NCBI GenBank assembly: GCA_010093605.1
Contig: MU004186.1
Span: 1,096,616 to 1,160,615 of the forward strand
From: Lophium mytilinum
Taxonomy: Eukaryota; Ascomycota; Dothideomycetes; Mytilinidiales; Mytilinidiaceae
Direction: 5' to 3'
DNA: 64,000 bases
The notes below the pieces were generated by a model. That model made no database searches. It saw only the letters and a program-made list of their open reading frames with translations, and was not told where the DNA came from. This document shows, piece after piece, positions 22,116 to 33,779 of this stretch. Numbering within the stretch: position 1 is the stretch's first letter; every line of letters starts with the position of its first letter. Both the position numbers and the translations under genes were made by a program.

Positions 22116-25100
22116 CCTCTCCGGAGGGCTGGATAGGAGTGGTTTTCCACGCCTATGCAGCAAAAAGGATGTTTAGAGCCCGCTGCACTTCTATAAGGCT
22201 CTTATAGAATAGAGACAACACCTCTATATAGTATTCTTAAGAATTAATTAGTATATACTCTAGAGTTTAACCCTACCGGCCCCGCGCCTAGGCAACAGGT
22301 AGGTATCCCTCTCTATTAAATAGTCTATTAAGCAAAATGTTATTATAAAGAAACTAGATCCCCTATTCTAACTATATTTCTCCCCTTATTTCTTAGTATA
22401 GAGGCTGTATATACCCCTCGCCCCCTCTATTATATTTACTAGTTAGTTAGCAGGTACTATTATAGTAAGAGCCTTCTAGTTATCTAGGTACTTAGTGTAG
22501 TTACTTTTAACCCGCTATAGATAGGAAAGGAAAATATATTTATAAAATATTAGGCGCAGGGCAGCGTAATGCGTAACTAGAGGTATAGGTAGTAAAGAGT
22601 AATAGAGGCCCTCTAGTATAGGTAGCTAAGGTTAATTTATAGAGTAATTAGATAGCCTCTCTATAGTACTATAGAAGGGATAGAATAGTACTATACTCTA
22701 TAACTAAAGGACCTTTTTTCTAGAGGGTCTAATAGTATATTAAGTATATAGTTATTTATTCTAGAGAAATTATCTTAAATAGTCTAGAGGCCCGGTACTA
22801 TTTAACTACTATTAAGTTATATAATCTATATCCTCCTAGCTCTCCTTTTTAGAGTACTTAAGAGGCATTTAGCTATAGAGCTCTACTAGTAGTAGTAATA
22901 AAGTTAACTATAACTTATTATATAATACTAAATTTTTACCTAAAAATCTTTTTATATAGTATCTATACACTAGTATAATAGGCTAGTTCTACCCGGGACT
23001 CTTAACTAAAGCCTTACTTTATAAGACTTTAGCAGTATAATAGCATAACTTAAGGGTAGACACTAGATATTACCTTCTAAGAGTGCTAGCTAAACTCTAT
23101 CTAGTATAGATAGAAACTAGTATATAAATATAAAATTATAATAGAACCTAGCTTATATTACTTCTACTTCTACCTTAGTAGCTTTATAGAGAATTAATAA
23201 GCTAGCCTCTACCTATATCTTACGCTTTTATTACTAGCTAAACTACCCCTACTTCTTCTTTAATAGCTTTAGGTTCCGCCCCTAATAGTAACGTTAATAG
23301 ACTAATTATAGAGAGAAGATAAGAAGTTTATATATAGTCTATTAGTATATTAGATTCTAATAACCTAGATATAAGGGCTAACTAGAGTAATATTTAATAG
23401 AATATTAAATTCTTTTTAAGGTAATCGCCTTTATTATTTAAACCTAGGGGATTTAAGAGAAAGATTAATAACTTTAATATAAGGTTTAAGATAATAAATA
23501 CCTAAAGAAAAGAGAAATAATATAATAAATAATCTAAAAAGTTAGCTATAGTATATAGTGTATTTATAGCTAGAGAGCCGCCTATAACGCTATACTATAA
23601 GTATAGAGTAATAGCTTTCTATTAGTTTTAGAATTACCCTTAAAATAATATAGCTAAAATAATTATTAGTAGTATCTCTAGGGGGGGTCTAAGTAATAGA
23701 GATAAGAATAATATATATAATAATAAGATAGAAGTAGACTCTTATAACCCTACTACTCTAAACTAGTATTTAGAAAAAGTTCTTTATAATAAACTACTAT
23801 AGAGGGGTAAAAAGCGTACGCATTATAAAACGCCCTAGGGCGGCGCCGTAATTAACTTAAATTTAGATCTAGTAACCTAAACCCTCTTTAATAAATAATA
23901 AATGCTATAAATATAGTTTATAGACCCTTTTACTCCGCAGGTAAGTAGAGAGATAGATAATACTTACCTACTATAACTAGCGGCAGAAATTATAGTAAAA
24001 TTAACGGCTAACCTAAAGCTAATACTTATAAGAGGTATTAAACTACTACTACTAAGTACGCTAGTACTATTATAATATACGCTAGAGCCTTCTATAGCTC
24101 TAGTAGAGCCTATAGCGCCTAGGGCGCCTAAGGCTTAAACTAAGCCTATAGTTTCTAAAGTATCTAAGGCTAAAGTACTAAGGGTACCTAAAGTTCTAAA
24201 AGTAAAGGCCTAGCTAAAGCTACCTAAGCCGCCTAAGTAGCTAAAACTACTAAAGCTACTAAAGGCTATAAAGGGTACTAATATATAATTAGGCCCTATA
24301 CTAATTTAGAACCCTAGAGTAGTTCTAGGTAAGCGTCTAACTAGCGCGCCCGGCCTTTTAGGCTAGGTTATAAATAATCTACTTCTCTACTTAAGATTAC
24401 TAGATAGGCTATATAGTAGTAAAAGTTATCTATTAGTTTCTAGTATAATTAATGCACTTCTAGACTTTAATATAATAAGCCTTAAGTAGATTATTAGAGT
24501 TACTCTATATAATAAACGCAGGTTCTTATATAAAGTTATAGTAAAAGATAAGAATTATATCTATCCTGCTATAGAGAAGAAATTTAAGTATCTAGATATA
24601 AATAGTAAACCTTATATAATTATAATTAAGCTCTACTACTCTTAAGGCCTCTAAATCTTTACTACTACTAATAATAGTAGCCTTTCTAATTTTAAGCTTA
24701 CATTAGTTCTTTTAGAACTTATTAGAAAGAAAGTCTAGAGTAAGATAGTTCTATCTATAGGGTGCTATTTCTAGATTAGATAGAGAGTATATAAAGGTAT
24801 ATAGAATAAGTTAAAAGTAATTATCTTCTAGAAGCCTTCTAGAAGTAGTAAGATTAAGTTTCTAATTAAGTTACTAGACTCTAGCTAATCTATAGCCTTT
24901 ATTATAAGGCTTTAGATAGAAAGTCTTTTTAAGGGGTGCAACTATTATAAACGCCTGTCCGTAGACTATAATATAATAGAGTGCCTCTTTCTTATTTCTA
25001 CTAAGTATAAGGGCCTTAAACTACCTAAGGCTATCTTAGAAAATATTTCTAATATCTATTAAAATAAGAAATATTAAGATTCTCTTATTAAATATTAGAT

Positions 25101-28100
25101 TACTATAGAATTCTACCTAGTTTTAAGCTTTCTTTAATATAATATAGTATACTAAAACTAATATCTACTTAATATAAGAATCTTTTCTAATACCTAAGAA
25201 AATAATTTTCTATAATATGCTATACCTATCTATCTCTCTTATATCTAGTAAGAACCTAGATAGATGCGGCGGGGGTGTAGTAATTATTATTAATATAAGT
25301 ATAATAAGCTAGCTTCCTATAGAAGAAAACGGGCCTTCTACTCTTATTTTCTAGAATAGCTAGCTTCTTATCTACTAATTAAAGTACTATAGGTAGACTC
25401 TTATAATTAGAAATATATATGCCCCGGCATAGTAATAAAAGTAAATATAGTAGCTCTAAGCTATAAATAACTATTTAGATAACTATCTACTACCTATACC
25501 TTATAATATAGTAGAGGGTAACTAGAACTAAGGCCTTATTATAATTAATACTATATCTAGAAAGCGGTGCTTATCTATTATAGCTAGACTATAATAGAGG
25601 CTAATAAGTAACCTTAGCTTTAGTAGACCTAATATAGTTAATAGATAGCGTAAAAAGAATTCTAACTTAATTTAATATACTTTTTCTATATAGTCTATTA
25701 GAATCTTATAGATAGACCGCATCTATATAAGATTAGACTAGATAGTAATAACTAAGGGGTAGGCTATTAAGCCTAGTAGACTATAGATAGATTATAAAAT
25801 AACTATAACTATAATCTAGATTAATAATAAGACTAACCGCAGTTCTAGTAGATAGAGGCTTAATCTATTAATTATTATATAGAAGGCGTTTAAAGATAAA
25901 TACTATTAATTCTTAATTAATAACTTTTCTAAACTTAATCCCCTTAGTAAATAGATAAAATTTAAGGTAATAGTTAAGAAAATAGCCGGTAATAGTAATA
26001 TAAAGTATATATATAATACTTTAGTATATAACCTCTAGAAACGCCGTAATAAACTCTTAGATATGCGCTAAACTAATTATATAGACGCCGCACTTAAAAA
26101 TTAGATTACTATAGTTAAATTCTAGAAGAAAGCGCTAGTAGATTAGTACTATAGAGACTATTTATATATAGCTATAGCTAAGTACCTTCTCTAGAATAAA
26201 AAACTAAATAAATAGTTTTTTACTAGGGCTAAGTACTTTAATACTACTAATATTAAAGCTTTAGTAGATAACTAAGAAGTACTATATATAGAACCTTAGA
26301 AACTGCTTAAGATTACTTTTAAGTTCTACGCGGGCTTATATATAGAATAATAGATAAATCTAAACTTATAGTAAAAGATTCTAAGGTATTTAAAATAGAA
26401 ATTAAAGCCTAAATATATTAATTAGCTTTTACAGTTAATTTTAGTTAAGGAGATAGAAGTATCTATTAGGCGGTTAGCCTTAGAAAAGTTGCCTAGTATT
26501 AATAGTATTATCTATAAGTTTTATAAATAACTTCTTTAATATAGACTTAAATCTAGAGAGATATTACTTTTAAAAGACTATATAAAGTCTCTTTTTAACT
26601 ATATCTAGAGGACTAGTAAACTCCCCGTAAATTAGATGGACAGTATTCTATTACTACTTTATAAGAATAAGGGCGTAGAGATAGATTTAAAGAATTATTA
26701 ACCCTTATTAGTAATAAATATAGACTATAAAATCTATATAGAAATTCTTATACAGCGCTTAGTTAAGGCGCTTAGCCTAGTACTAGATATTTAATAGTCT
26801 ACCTTTCTTTCTAGGCAACTTATTAATAATAATATCTAAATAATCTAGTATATTATTATAAACTAAAGAAAATAGACTATAGCTAAGAATAATAGAATAG
26901 CTATTCTATTTATTAATTAAGAAAAGGCCTATAACTAAGTAGACTATAGATTTATATAGTAGGTTCTTAAAACTCTAGAGGTTTCTTAGGTATTTATCTT
27001 ATAGATCTAGGTCCTCTATTAGAGTGCATATATAAGAGTAAATTTAAATAGCTTTATAGGGGATAAAATTCTAGTTAGAAGTAGTATTTACTAGAGTAAC
27101 TCTATTAGCTATCCCCTCTTTATAGCCGTAATAGAAGGGCTTACTAGTTACCTTACTAAGAAATAGTATATAAAGAGACTAAGTATTAGGTTATCTAACC
27201 TAGTAAAGATAACTATATATACTAATAATACTACTATTATTCTCTATAGTTAGGATAAGGTAAATATAGCTATAGAAGTGCTAGATATCTATAGTAAGGC
27301 TAGCGGAGTAAAAGTAAATTAGAAGAAGTTCTACCTTCTACTAATAAAGATAATAGAGGATAGTAGTAATAATAGTAGCTTTATTACCCTCCCGGATATT
27401 AAGTTAATTATACTCTAGAACCCTTATAAATATTTAGGTATTTCTATAGGGCTTAAGATTAATATATAGGTTAAAATATTCTAGAAGGTAGTAGTAGATA
27501 AGTTTTAAAGAATAGCTAGCTAGTAGCTTCTATATTTTATATTACTAAAAGAAAGAGTCCTAATTATAAATATACTAATAATATTCCTTCTATAATACGC
27601 GATCTATTTTCTAGACTTATCTAAGGAAATAGTAGATAATATAAAAAGAGAGTACTATAAATTAGTATAGAATAATAAGATAAAGAATATAGTAAGTATA
27701 GTTTACGCTTACTACCCCCCTAATAAAAAAGAAATTAGGTATTAGAATCTAGACTATATAGTTAAAGCCTTACTAGTTTTATTAGTTACATAATTAATAG
27801 CTAATCTAGACCTACCCTAGGTCTAACTAATATAGAAAGCTATTCTAGCCTCTATATCTACCTTTCTAAATAGCAACGCTATCTATACTCTATAGATATA
27901 ATATCTCTTATTATAAGTTTAGAACTTACTATTAGAATTAGCTAGAGCTTAAAGTAGATAGAAAATAATATATACTACTAAGGGTAATAATCTAGTACTA
28001 ATAATTCTACTATCTAAAATATATATAGATATACTTATAATATACTTCTAGTATTACCCTTATATTAATACGCACGGCCCTAGAGTTAAATAATAGAACG

Positions 28101-29577
28101 CGGTATTATAGAGAAGAATATAGGCTAAGAGAATATATATTATTAGAGATATTTAGAACTCTATCTTAAAATTACCTATTATACTAGCTAGACTAATAAC
28201 CTAAAATAGATATACTATAGATATAGTAATAAAAATAATAGTAGCTACTCTACTAAAAAAGTAGAGGGCTCTTCTAGATAGACTATATAAATAGATCTTA
28301 GAAAAGATTAGACTAAAGTTTACTACTAGTAACTCTAGCCTAGAAGATTCTAAGCCTTTTTTAGGCTTTATATATTAGAAAGCCTATTACTATATTCTAA
28401 AGTAACACCTAGCTAGAATAGACTTAAAAGGAGTTACTATTAAACCCCTTACCGCGTTTAAAATAATAACTAGAAATTCCTCTAAGCCTAGCGCTCTTTA
28501 GGCTAGAGTATATATATAATTTAAAATTCTAAAGGTAGAAGATCTTCTATAGTAATTCCTTTACTAAAAAGTAAAGACTAGAGAGAGCCTAGAGTAGGTT
28601 AAGCTAGAGTAATAGTACTATCTAATTTATAAATACAACCTTTTAATTAATTATATTTAGATTAACTATACTATTATATAGTATATATAGAAGAAGATAT
28701 ATAGAATATAGAATAAGACTAGAGGCCCCCTAGTACTAAGAATATAATTAATTAGTACTATAATTATACTAATATCTCTAAGCCTAAGCCTTAAGAAAAC
28801 TAATAAATAATAATAGTAGATTCTCTTCTAGACTATAGTCTAGGCTATCTAGAAGGTATATCTTTTATACTTATTTTTAAAGCTAGCCTAATATTAGAAA
28901 CTATACGCTATATATAGTTTATTCCGTATAATAGTCTAAAAATAGATACTTACTAATTAAATAATAAGTATCTATAAGTAATATTAGAATAAAAACTATA
29001 CTACTACTATCTTTAAGAAACTTTAAAATAAGAATCTACTTTACCTAAGAATATAATAAGGGCTCTAGTACCTTTAAGATAATAATAACCTTATAATATT
29101 ATAGTAGTAAGAGAACCTATTACTTATAGAAGATTTAGTGCAGGCTATATTAAAGAAAGGTTAAAATAGAGAATTATTTTAATAGAATACTAGAGTAGAG
29201 GAGAGGGTTTTTAAGTAATAAGTACTATAGTAATAGGGCTAGACTATTCTTTAAGTATATAACTATTATTAATATAATAGGCTCTTAGAGGTAGTATACT
29301 CTTTATAATATACTATACTACTATAGTCCTAAAATAGTAAGGGAGCTACAGTAAAAGGGTTTAATTCCCTTATTAGTATAGTAGTTAGTAATAGCCCCTA
29401 GCTACGCTATATATAGGAGGAGTAGATAAACTATATTTTAGCTTTTTTAGTATAGCTCGCACGGCTACTTAGCGGGTTAGATTAAGATTTTTGCATTTAG
29501 TTCTATTATATAATAGGCCGGAAGTACAAGCGGGAGGATCCTGTATGTAGTTTAGCCGAATAATAAAAGAAATTCCT
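22116..29577 (+). mobile_element. RIP-inactivated LINE (non-LTR) retrotransposon, Tad1-like, about 7.46 kb
   Basis: The block has no open frame of 60 codons in any of six frames, yet it carries a LINE on the plus strand. An endonuclease-like section (GGVVIIIN near 25268; NIYAPA at 25412-25429) is followed by a reverse transcriptase (AILFIN*EKAYN*VD from 26900; the YADD box as YTNN at 27218-27229; YKYLG at 27425-27439), all in one reading frame. Upstream (about 24,100-24,300) is a Lys/Pro-rich low-complexity stretch that may be the ORF1/gag part. CA and TG dinucleotides are nearly absent and TA abundant (by hand, 4 CA and 1 TG in 22501-22980), the mark of saturated RIP. The outer 100 bp or so at each end are less affected. 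Near-identical 20-bp direct repeats flank it. Tad1 affinity is inference from domain order and length. Confidence 0.85.
25136..27910 (+). pseudogene. RIPed ORF2 (endonuclease plus reverse transcriptase) of the LINE
   Basis: Following the frame in which codons start at positions congruent to 2 modulo 3, recognisable LINE motifs occur without any frame change from about 25136 to at least 27910. The stops in this frame are TAA and TAG codons, as expected when CAA, CAG or TGG codons lose C or G by RIP. The spacing between the endonuclease, RT palm and YADD motifs is an exact multiple of three bases. After YADD come the K-V-N-* thumb-like stretch and a LINE C-terminal region (LKERVLIINILIIFLL) near 27560. 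The true start and end of ORF2 are not resolved. No functional product is possible. Confidence 0.75.
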
Positions 29578-29597
29578 GCCGAGTATAGTGGCTTAGC
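29578..29597 (+). repeat. Right 20-bp direct repeat, probable target-site duplication
   Basis: gccgagtatagtggcttagc, partner of 22096-22115. It is immediately preceded by an A-rich run (aataataaaagaaattcct), as expected at the 3' end of a LINE. Confidence 0.7.
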
Positions 29598-30102
29598 GGC
29601 GGGGATATTACAGGCTATGCATGCCGCCAACACTCAGCTAAGACCAAGGCAGTTAAAACGGTCAATACGAACCCCCTAACCACGGAACCACCAGCCATCT
29701 CTTACTCCGCAATCTATCCCACGCAGAGAACCCTTTCAACAGTCGTTCCTCCTCAGAGCTCATGCGCATTCAATGATCTAGCTCAATCTAAGTAAATGCC
29801 ATGTAACACAGACTTTCCTGTTTTCACACTTCAGCCGCAGTTGGTGTCTTTCGTGCAGCGATCGCGAGGACCTCTACCACGGTACGAGAGGGATCGCGTG
29901 GATTCCTTCGGCTCATTTCCTTCCCATCTCATATCATGATCTCCTCCCTGCTGTGTTTCTTTCCATCTTTCACCTAAAGGACTGTTTTTGCGAGTACACT
30001 ATCGTTCCCAGTGCCTTGTGTGTCCACAATTGTGGATCCAGAAGTGACACATTCAAGGGAATCCCTACCACGTTTGCTGCCGCCTCTATACTTTCTTCGC
30101 CC
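29598..30102. other. Intergenic region
   Basis: 505 bp between the transposon and the surface-protein gene, with normal dinucleotide use and pyrimidine-rich patches (29,930-29,980) that may be a leader. No gene recognised. Confidence 0.45.
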
Positions 30103-31339
30103 ATGGCATCATCTATCCAGCAGCGGTATTACCGCTTCAATATTTCTTCCTCATTTCTCTTACTTTTTTGCTCAATATTACCACATAATATGGCCACGGC
30201 TGCGTTACAAGCAGGTATGCTTCTGCCTTCGGCAACCCTTCCATGGCGAGCAACGTTGATCCACCGCGAGTCGTACTAACGTAGCATGTCACAGAGTTCT
30301 CTTCCAATGCATCATACGCAAGCGTATCCGATGCAAGCTCACCCACGAGCCCGAATTTAATAAGAACCACGCCCAACATCGTCCATATTGAGTCGTCCGC
30401 CAGCGACCTAGGCGGCTCGCCCTCTTCAATAAACACACTTCACTTCACTGTCCCAGCACCACATGTAGAAAGCAGTGTGTCTAGTCTAGGCAATGGTCCG
30501 GGACCCATAATCACGCCTTTGATCCCGCACGTCGAGAGCAGCATCTCGTACAATCGTGGACCAAACCCAGCCGGCGCACATACGACTACTCCCGAACCAC
30601 CTTCGCAAACAGAACACGACCTCTCTACTTCCGCCTTCCCCGACGTGACGGGTAGCACAAGGCTTGCGGAGTCTGCGATCACAGCTCCACCCGCCCCAGT
30701 CGTGACGCTGGGAAGTGCCATCCTCACTGCGAATAGCGCGACTCAGTTCGTCGTCGGCTCGCAGACGCTACAGCCCGGTGGCCCAGCGATCACGATTTCA
30801 GGAACTACACTCTCGCTTGCGCCCTCCGCTACTGCTATCGTGGTAAACGGCGCTACGAGTGCCCTCACCCTGCCGTCCGTGGCTGGGGGAGGCAATCAGG
30901 TCATCGCCACCACGGAAGCTCCGGCGCTCACCATCGACGGGACGACCTACACGGCAAATTCGGCGTCTGGATTCGTCCTTGCGCCTGGCACGACGCTCAC
31001 CCCTGGCGGCTCGGTGACGCTTTCTGGCACAGTGCTGAGCCTGGATACCTCGGGTTCTGCACTGTTGTTAGCACGAGCGCGAGCGCGGTGGGGGCCGTGA
31101 CGAAAGTTATTACGATTACGACGCCCGAGATTAGCGAGAGCGGGACGGTAGCTGCGAGCGGGGATAGTGCGGTAGAGACGACTGCGGCGCCATCGAGGAC
31201 TGGGGATCAGGGAGGCGCCAAAACGACGACTAGCTCTGCTGCGGCAGGCAGTAGAAGGGGAGGCGGGAGGGGCATTGGGACTACGAGATGGACTGGATGG
31301 ATTGAGGGGTGTCTGGTAGGGTTTGCGGTTTTGGTTTAA
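30103..31339 (+). pseudogene. Predicted secreted, Ser/Thr-rich cell-surface protein, frameshifted near its C-terminus
   Basis: Exons 30103-30214 and 30295-31100 read as 305 residues. The N-terminus has a hydrophobic core (SSSFLLLFCSIL, residues 17-28) fitting a signal peptide, then a long Ser/Thr/Pro-rich region. Two related beta-type modules follow: one with LGSAILTANSATQFVVG (about residue 177 on) and one with TIDGTTYTANSASGFVL (about 248 on), each with a PGG...SGT.LSL core. Such modules occur in fungal wall-associated, often GPI-anchored proteins. The frame ends abruptly at TGA 31098-31100 as LLLARARARWGP. A second frame continues the expected composition (from about 31064 to 31339) with a Ser/Thr/Gly-rich stalk and a hydrophobic end. 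One missing base around 31062-31067 explains both. It may be a real null allele or an assembly error; as written the protein lacks its hydrophobic tail. Confidence 0.65.
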
Positions 31340-32820
31340 CCGAGCAGTTTTGAGATCTTTATGGGCATTTCTGGAGGCATGCAATCTTGGGAATCAGGGC
31401 TGGAAAAGGGGAAATGCATGATTACGGATGGGACCACTCGGGTTGATGGTAATGCAACACATGGACACTAGGATTTTCTGCTTTTCTACTCGAAATCAAC
31501 GCGTATGCGCGTCTTTCAAAACCCCAGTCTTTCCCCAAACAGCAGAACCTTATGTCTCTTTGGAAAGCGATAAGCTCACTATCTCCTTGGCTCCGGGAAT
31601 GAAGGGAAGAAACTTGAACCTCTCCAAAAGGTACGCAAATCCGGGGCTGTGACTAGCGAGTTTCTGTCGCGTTGACAACTTGCTCAGACGGGCTTCAAAG
31701 GCTCACATGAAATGGAAAACTAGATACCCGAGCTGGACGAGGGACCGAAGCACACATGATCGCAAACTTGCAAGTCTCCTATGCGGGAAAACTGAGAAAA
31801 ACTAAAGCAGATACAGCGCATCGTTGGCCGAGGCCACTTCAAGGCAATCGCAGAGATATAGCTTCCGACCCTTCCTTCGAATGGGTTCGTCGCACTCTGT
31901 AGCGCTGCACCGAGAACCACTCAATGCTCAACACCGGCCACGAGAGACCGCTTCCCACTCGCGTCCTTGACGTCGGATCAATGTCAAGAAACCCGTTCGA
32001 TATAACATGGACGCCTTTGCGAATAAAATTCATCAGCTACCTTGGCCTGGGTTTGTTGCACCGTTCGCATACCCTAGTCACTGATCTGGCGAGTGACGAA
32101 GATTGCATCGATCCGGAAGAAGATGAACGCAAATCCACAAGAAATAGCATGAGGCGTTCCTCCAAAATTTCGGGATACCATACTCTTTACAAAGCCACTA
32201 GGGCTATTACACATGTCGATTGGCCCTCTCTACATCGTCCAGCACGACAGACATGCTTGAAAGGATGAACCTGTACGGATATAGGCGACTTGCCGAGACT
32301 CGTACATAACCGTTGCAGCCACCAAGTCTAGAGATAGGTGCGAAGTCGTTTTTCCCTCTAGAGATTTCACATCGTTATGGAAGCAGTTTTCTCTAGAATT
32401 GTGGTATGATATTGAAGCCTAGGCTCTGTTGGAACCTAGGCTTGTGAGATCTAAATACATGGCTAGGAGATTGGGCGCAATCGGCCATACCAAGGCAAGG
32501 CCGACGTGGACCCCAAAGACAGAACAAAATACAAGACTGGTGGATACAGGGGTTCTGTCAGGAAAGAGAGGACTGCCTATGAGGCCGATGGGGTATAAAC
32601 CAAGGCCAGAACAGACTAGAAAGAAATGGGGTCGTGAATACAGGGGTGGGATAAAACAATGGGGTATAAAACAGGGGGTCGTGTTGGTGAACAGGGAAGG
32701 AAATATTTGACACAGAAAGGAATGAGGATAGGTGATGCAGGCCTGTACTGACACCGAACTGAGGAGCGGTGGAGTTCGAGCCCTTTGAGCCTGGGAATCA
32801 GCCTTGGTAGTCTGGCCGCT
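31340..32820. other. Intergenic region, no gene recognised
   Basis: 1.48 kb of short, unrelated frames on both strands. None has a domain or coherent splice structure. It includes the 3' flank of the minus-strand gene starting at 33458. Confidence 0.45.
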
Positions 32821-33458
32821 TCATGTTCGCAAGAGATGTTCCATTTGCTTTCCTCGCAAGGAAATCCGATCGATACCATTCGAATGTGTTTCCCGCCACG
32901 GCTGCTCGACTCTAGAGTTCTGTCAGACACAAACTCCGTGCAAGAGGAAACTACAAGGACGATAAATAGGTTGAGGCATACCTTGCAGTCCGCACACTCT
33001 CCGTACTGTATTTCCTGTCTACCCAAACCTCCACTATTTGGTTCGTGGTAATAACTAACAGTCTTCAAAATCTCCTTGACATCTTCGTCCTGGTCTATGG
33101 CGGTTTTGTCCCAAAAGCAGGGGTAATTACCCTGGCCCTTCAGCCTGGCTTCTTCGCGAACGTCCTCGAGCACTGCCGCATTGAGTCTCTTCACTCTTTC
33201 GGCAGTGCCAATGGCGACGTTTCCGAACTCCGGGTTCGAGAGGCATTCCCTGACTCGGTCGGGTATATCGTCCATTCTTTCCTGTTTGAACGTTCAGAGT
33301 GTGGCAAGAAAACAAGCCATGTTTAAGCTAGCGGGAGAGCTTACCAGACAATCATCGCAGCATGTGGCCGTTGATGGTCCCATCAATTGACGGGCTTGTT
33401 GACTGTTAGATCGGCATTTAAAGCCTCCAACTCCAGGGCCTCCTAGAGCGCAAGGCAT
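32821..33458 (-). CDS. Small Cys-containing hypothetical protein
   Basis: Three exons on the minus strand, 33458-33345, 33281-32982 and 32919-32821, all in phase 0, giving 170 residues. Introns are 63 and 62 nt with good donors (gtaagc, gtatgc) and cag acceptors, which is the main reason to believe it. The N-terminus is MPCALGGPGVGGFKCRSNSQ; exon 1 ends in a Cys cluster TCCDDCL, and exon 2 ends in CADCK. The middle is charged and helical (ERVKRLNAAVLEDVREEARL). The cysteines could bind metal, but no known pattern fits. I do not recognise the family. The alternative is chance open frames. Confidence 0.5.
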
Positions 33459-33779
33459 CTTGATTGCTCGTTCGTGGTGCGGTTGGTAGAATATGAGAAA
33501 AGGTATTGATATATTGGTCGTATCTCGAACTCAAAAGAAGTATCTTCCAGAACAATATCGCCTTCTGAAAGCCTCATAGAATGGTAGTAGAAAGAAACTC
33601 ACAAACCCACTCCCCTCAACCCTCATATATACTTCCCACCCAAAGCACCCTCCATCCCGCACAGCCGCACGCATCTCCTCCCTGAAACCATTCCCCTCCC
33701 CGCAAAGACCGCGAAGCAGCACTCTCCCCCACCCCCGAAATCAGACTCCAAGCGCGATGCTTTTGACACATGCCTGAAG
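33459..33779. other. Intergenic region between the small Cys-containing gene and the tandem array
   Basis: 321 bp upstream of the minus-strand start at 33458, so its promoter should lie here. Pyrimidine-rich patches on the plus strand near 33600-33720. No gene or repeat unit is recognised. Confidence 0.4.

Noticed and set aside
24100-24300. Lys/Pro-rich stretch as a stand-alone gene
   Set aside because: It is inside the RIPed LINE, contains stops, and has the same dinucleotide bias; better explained as part of its ORF1 region.
24920-24990. Zinc-knuckle (CCHC) motif in the LINE ORF1
   Set aside because: A Cys-containing string is visible, but the required Cys/His spacing could not be matched without assuming too many reversed mutations.
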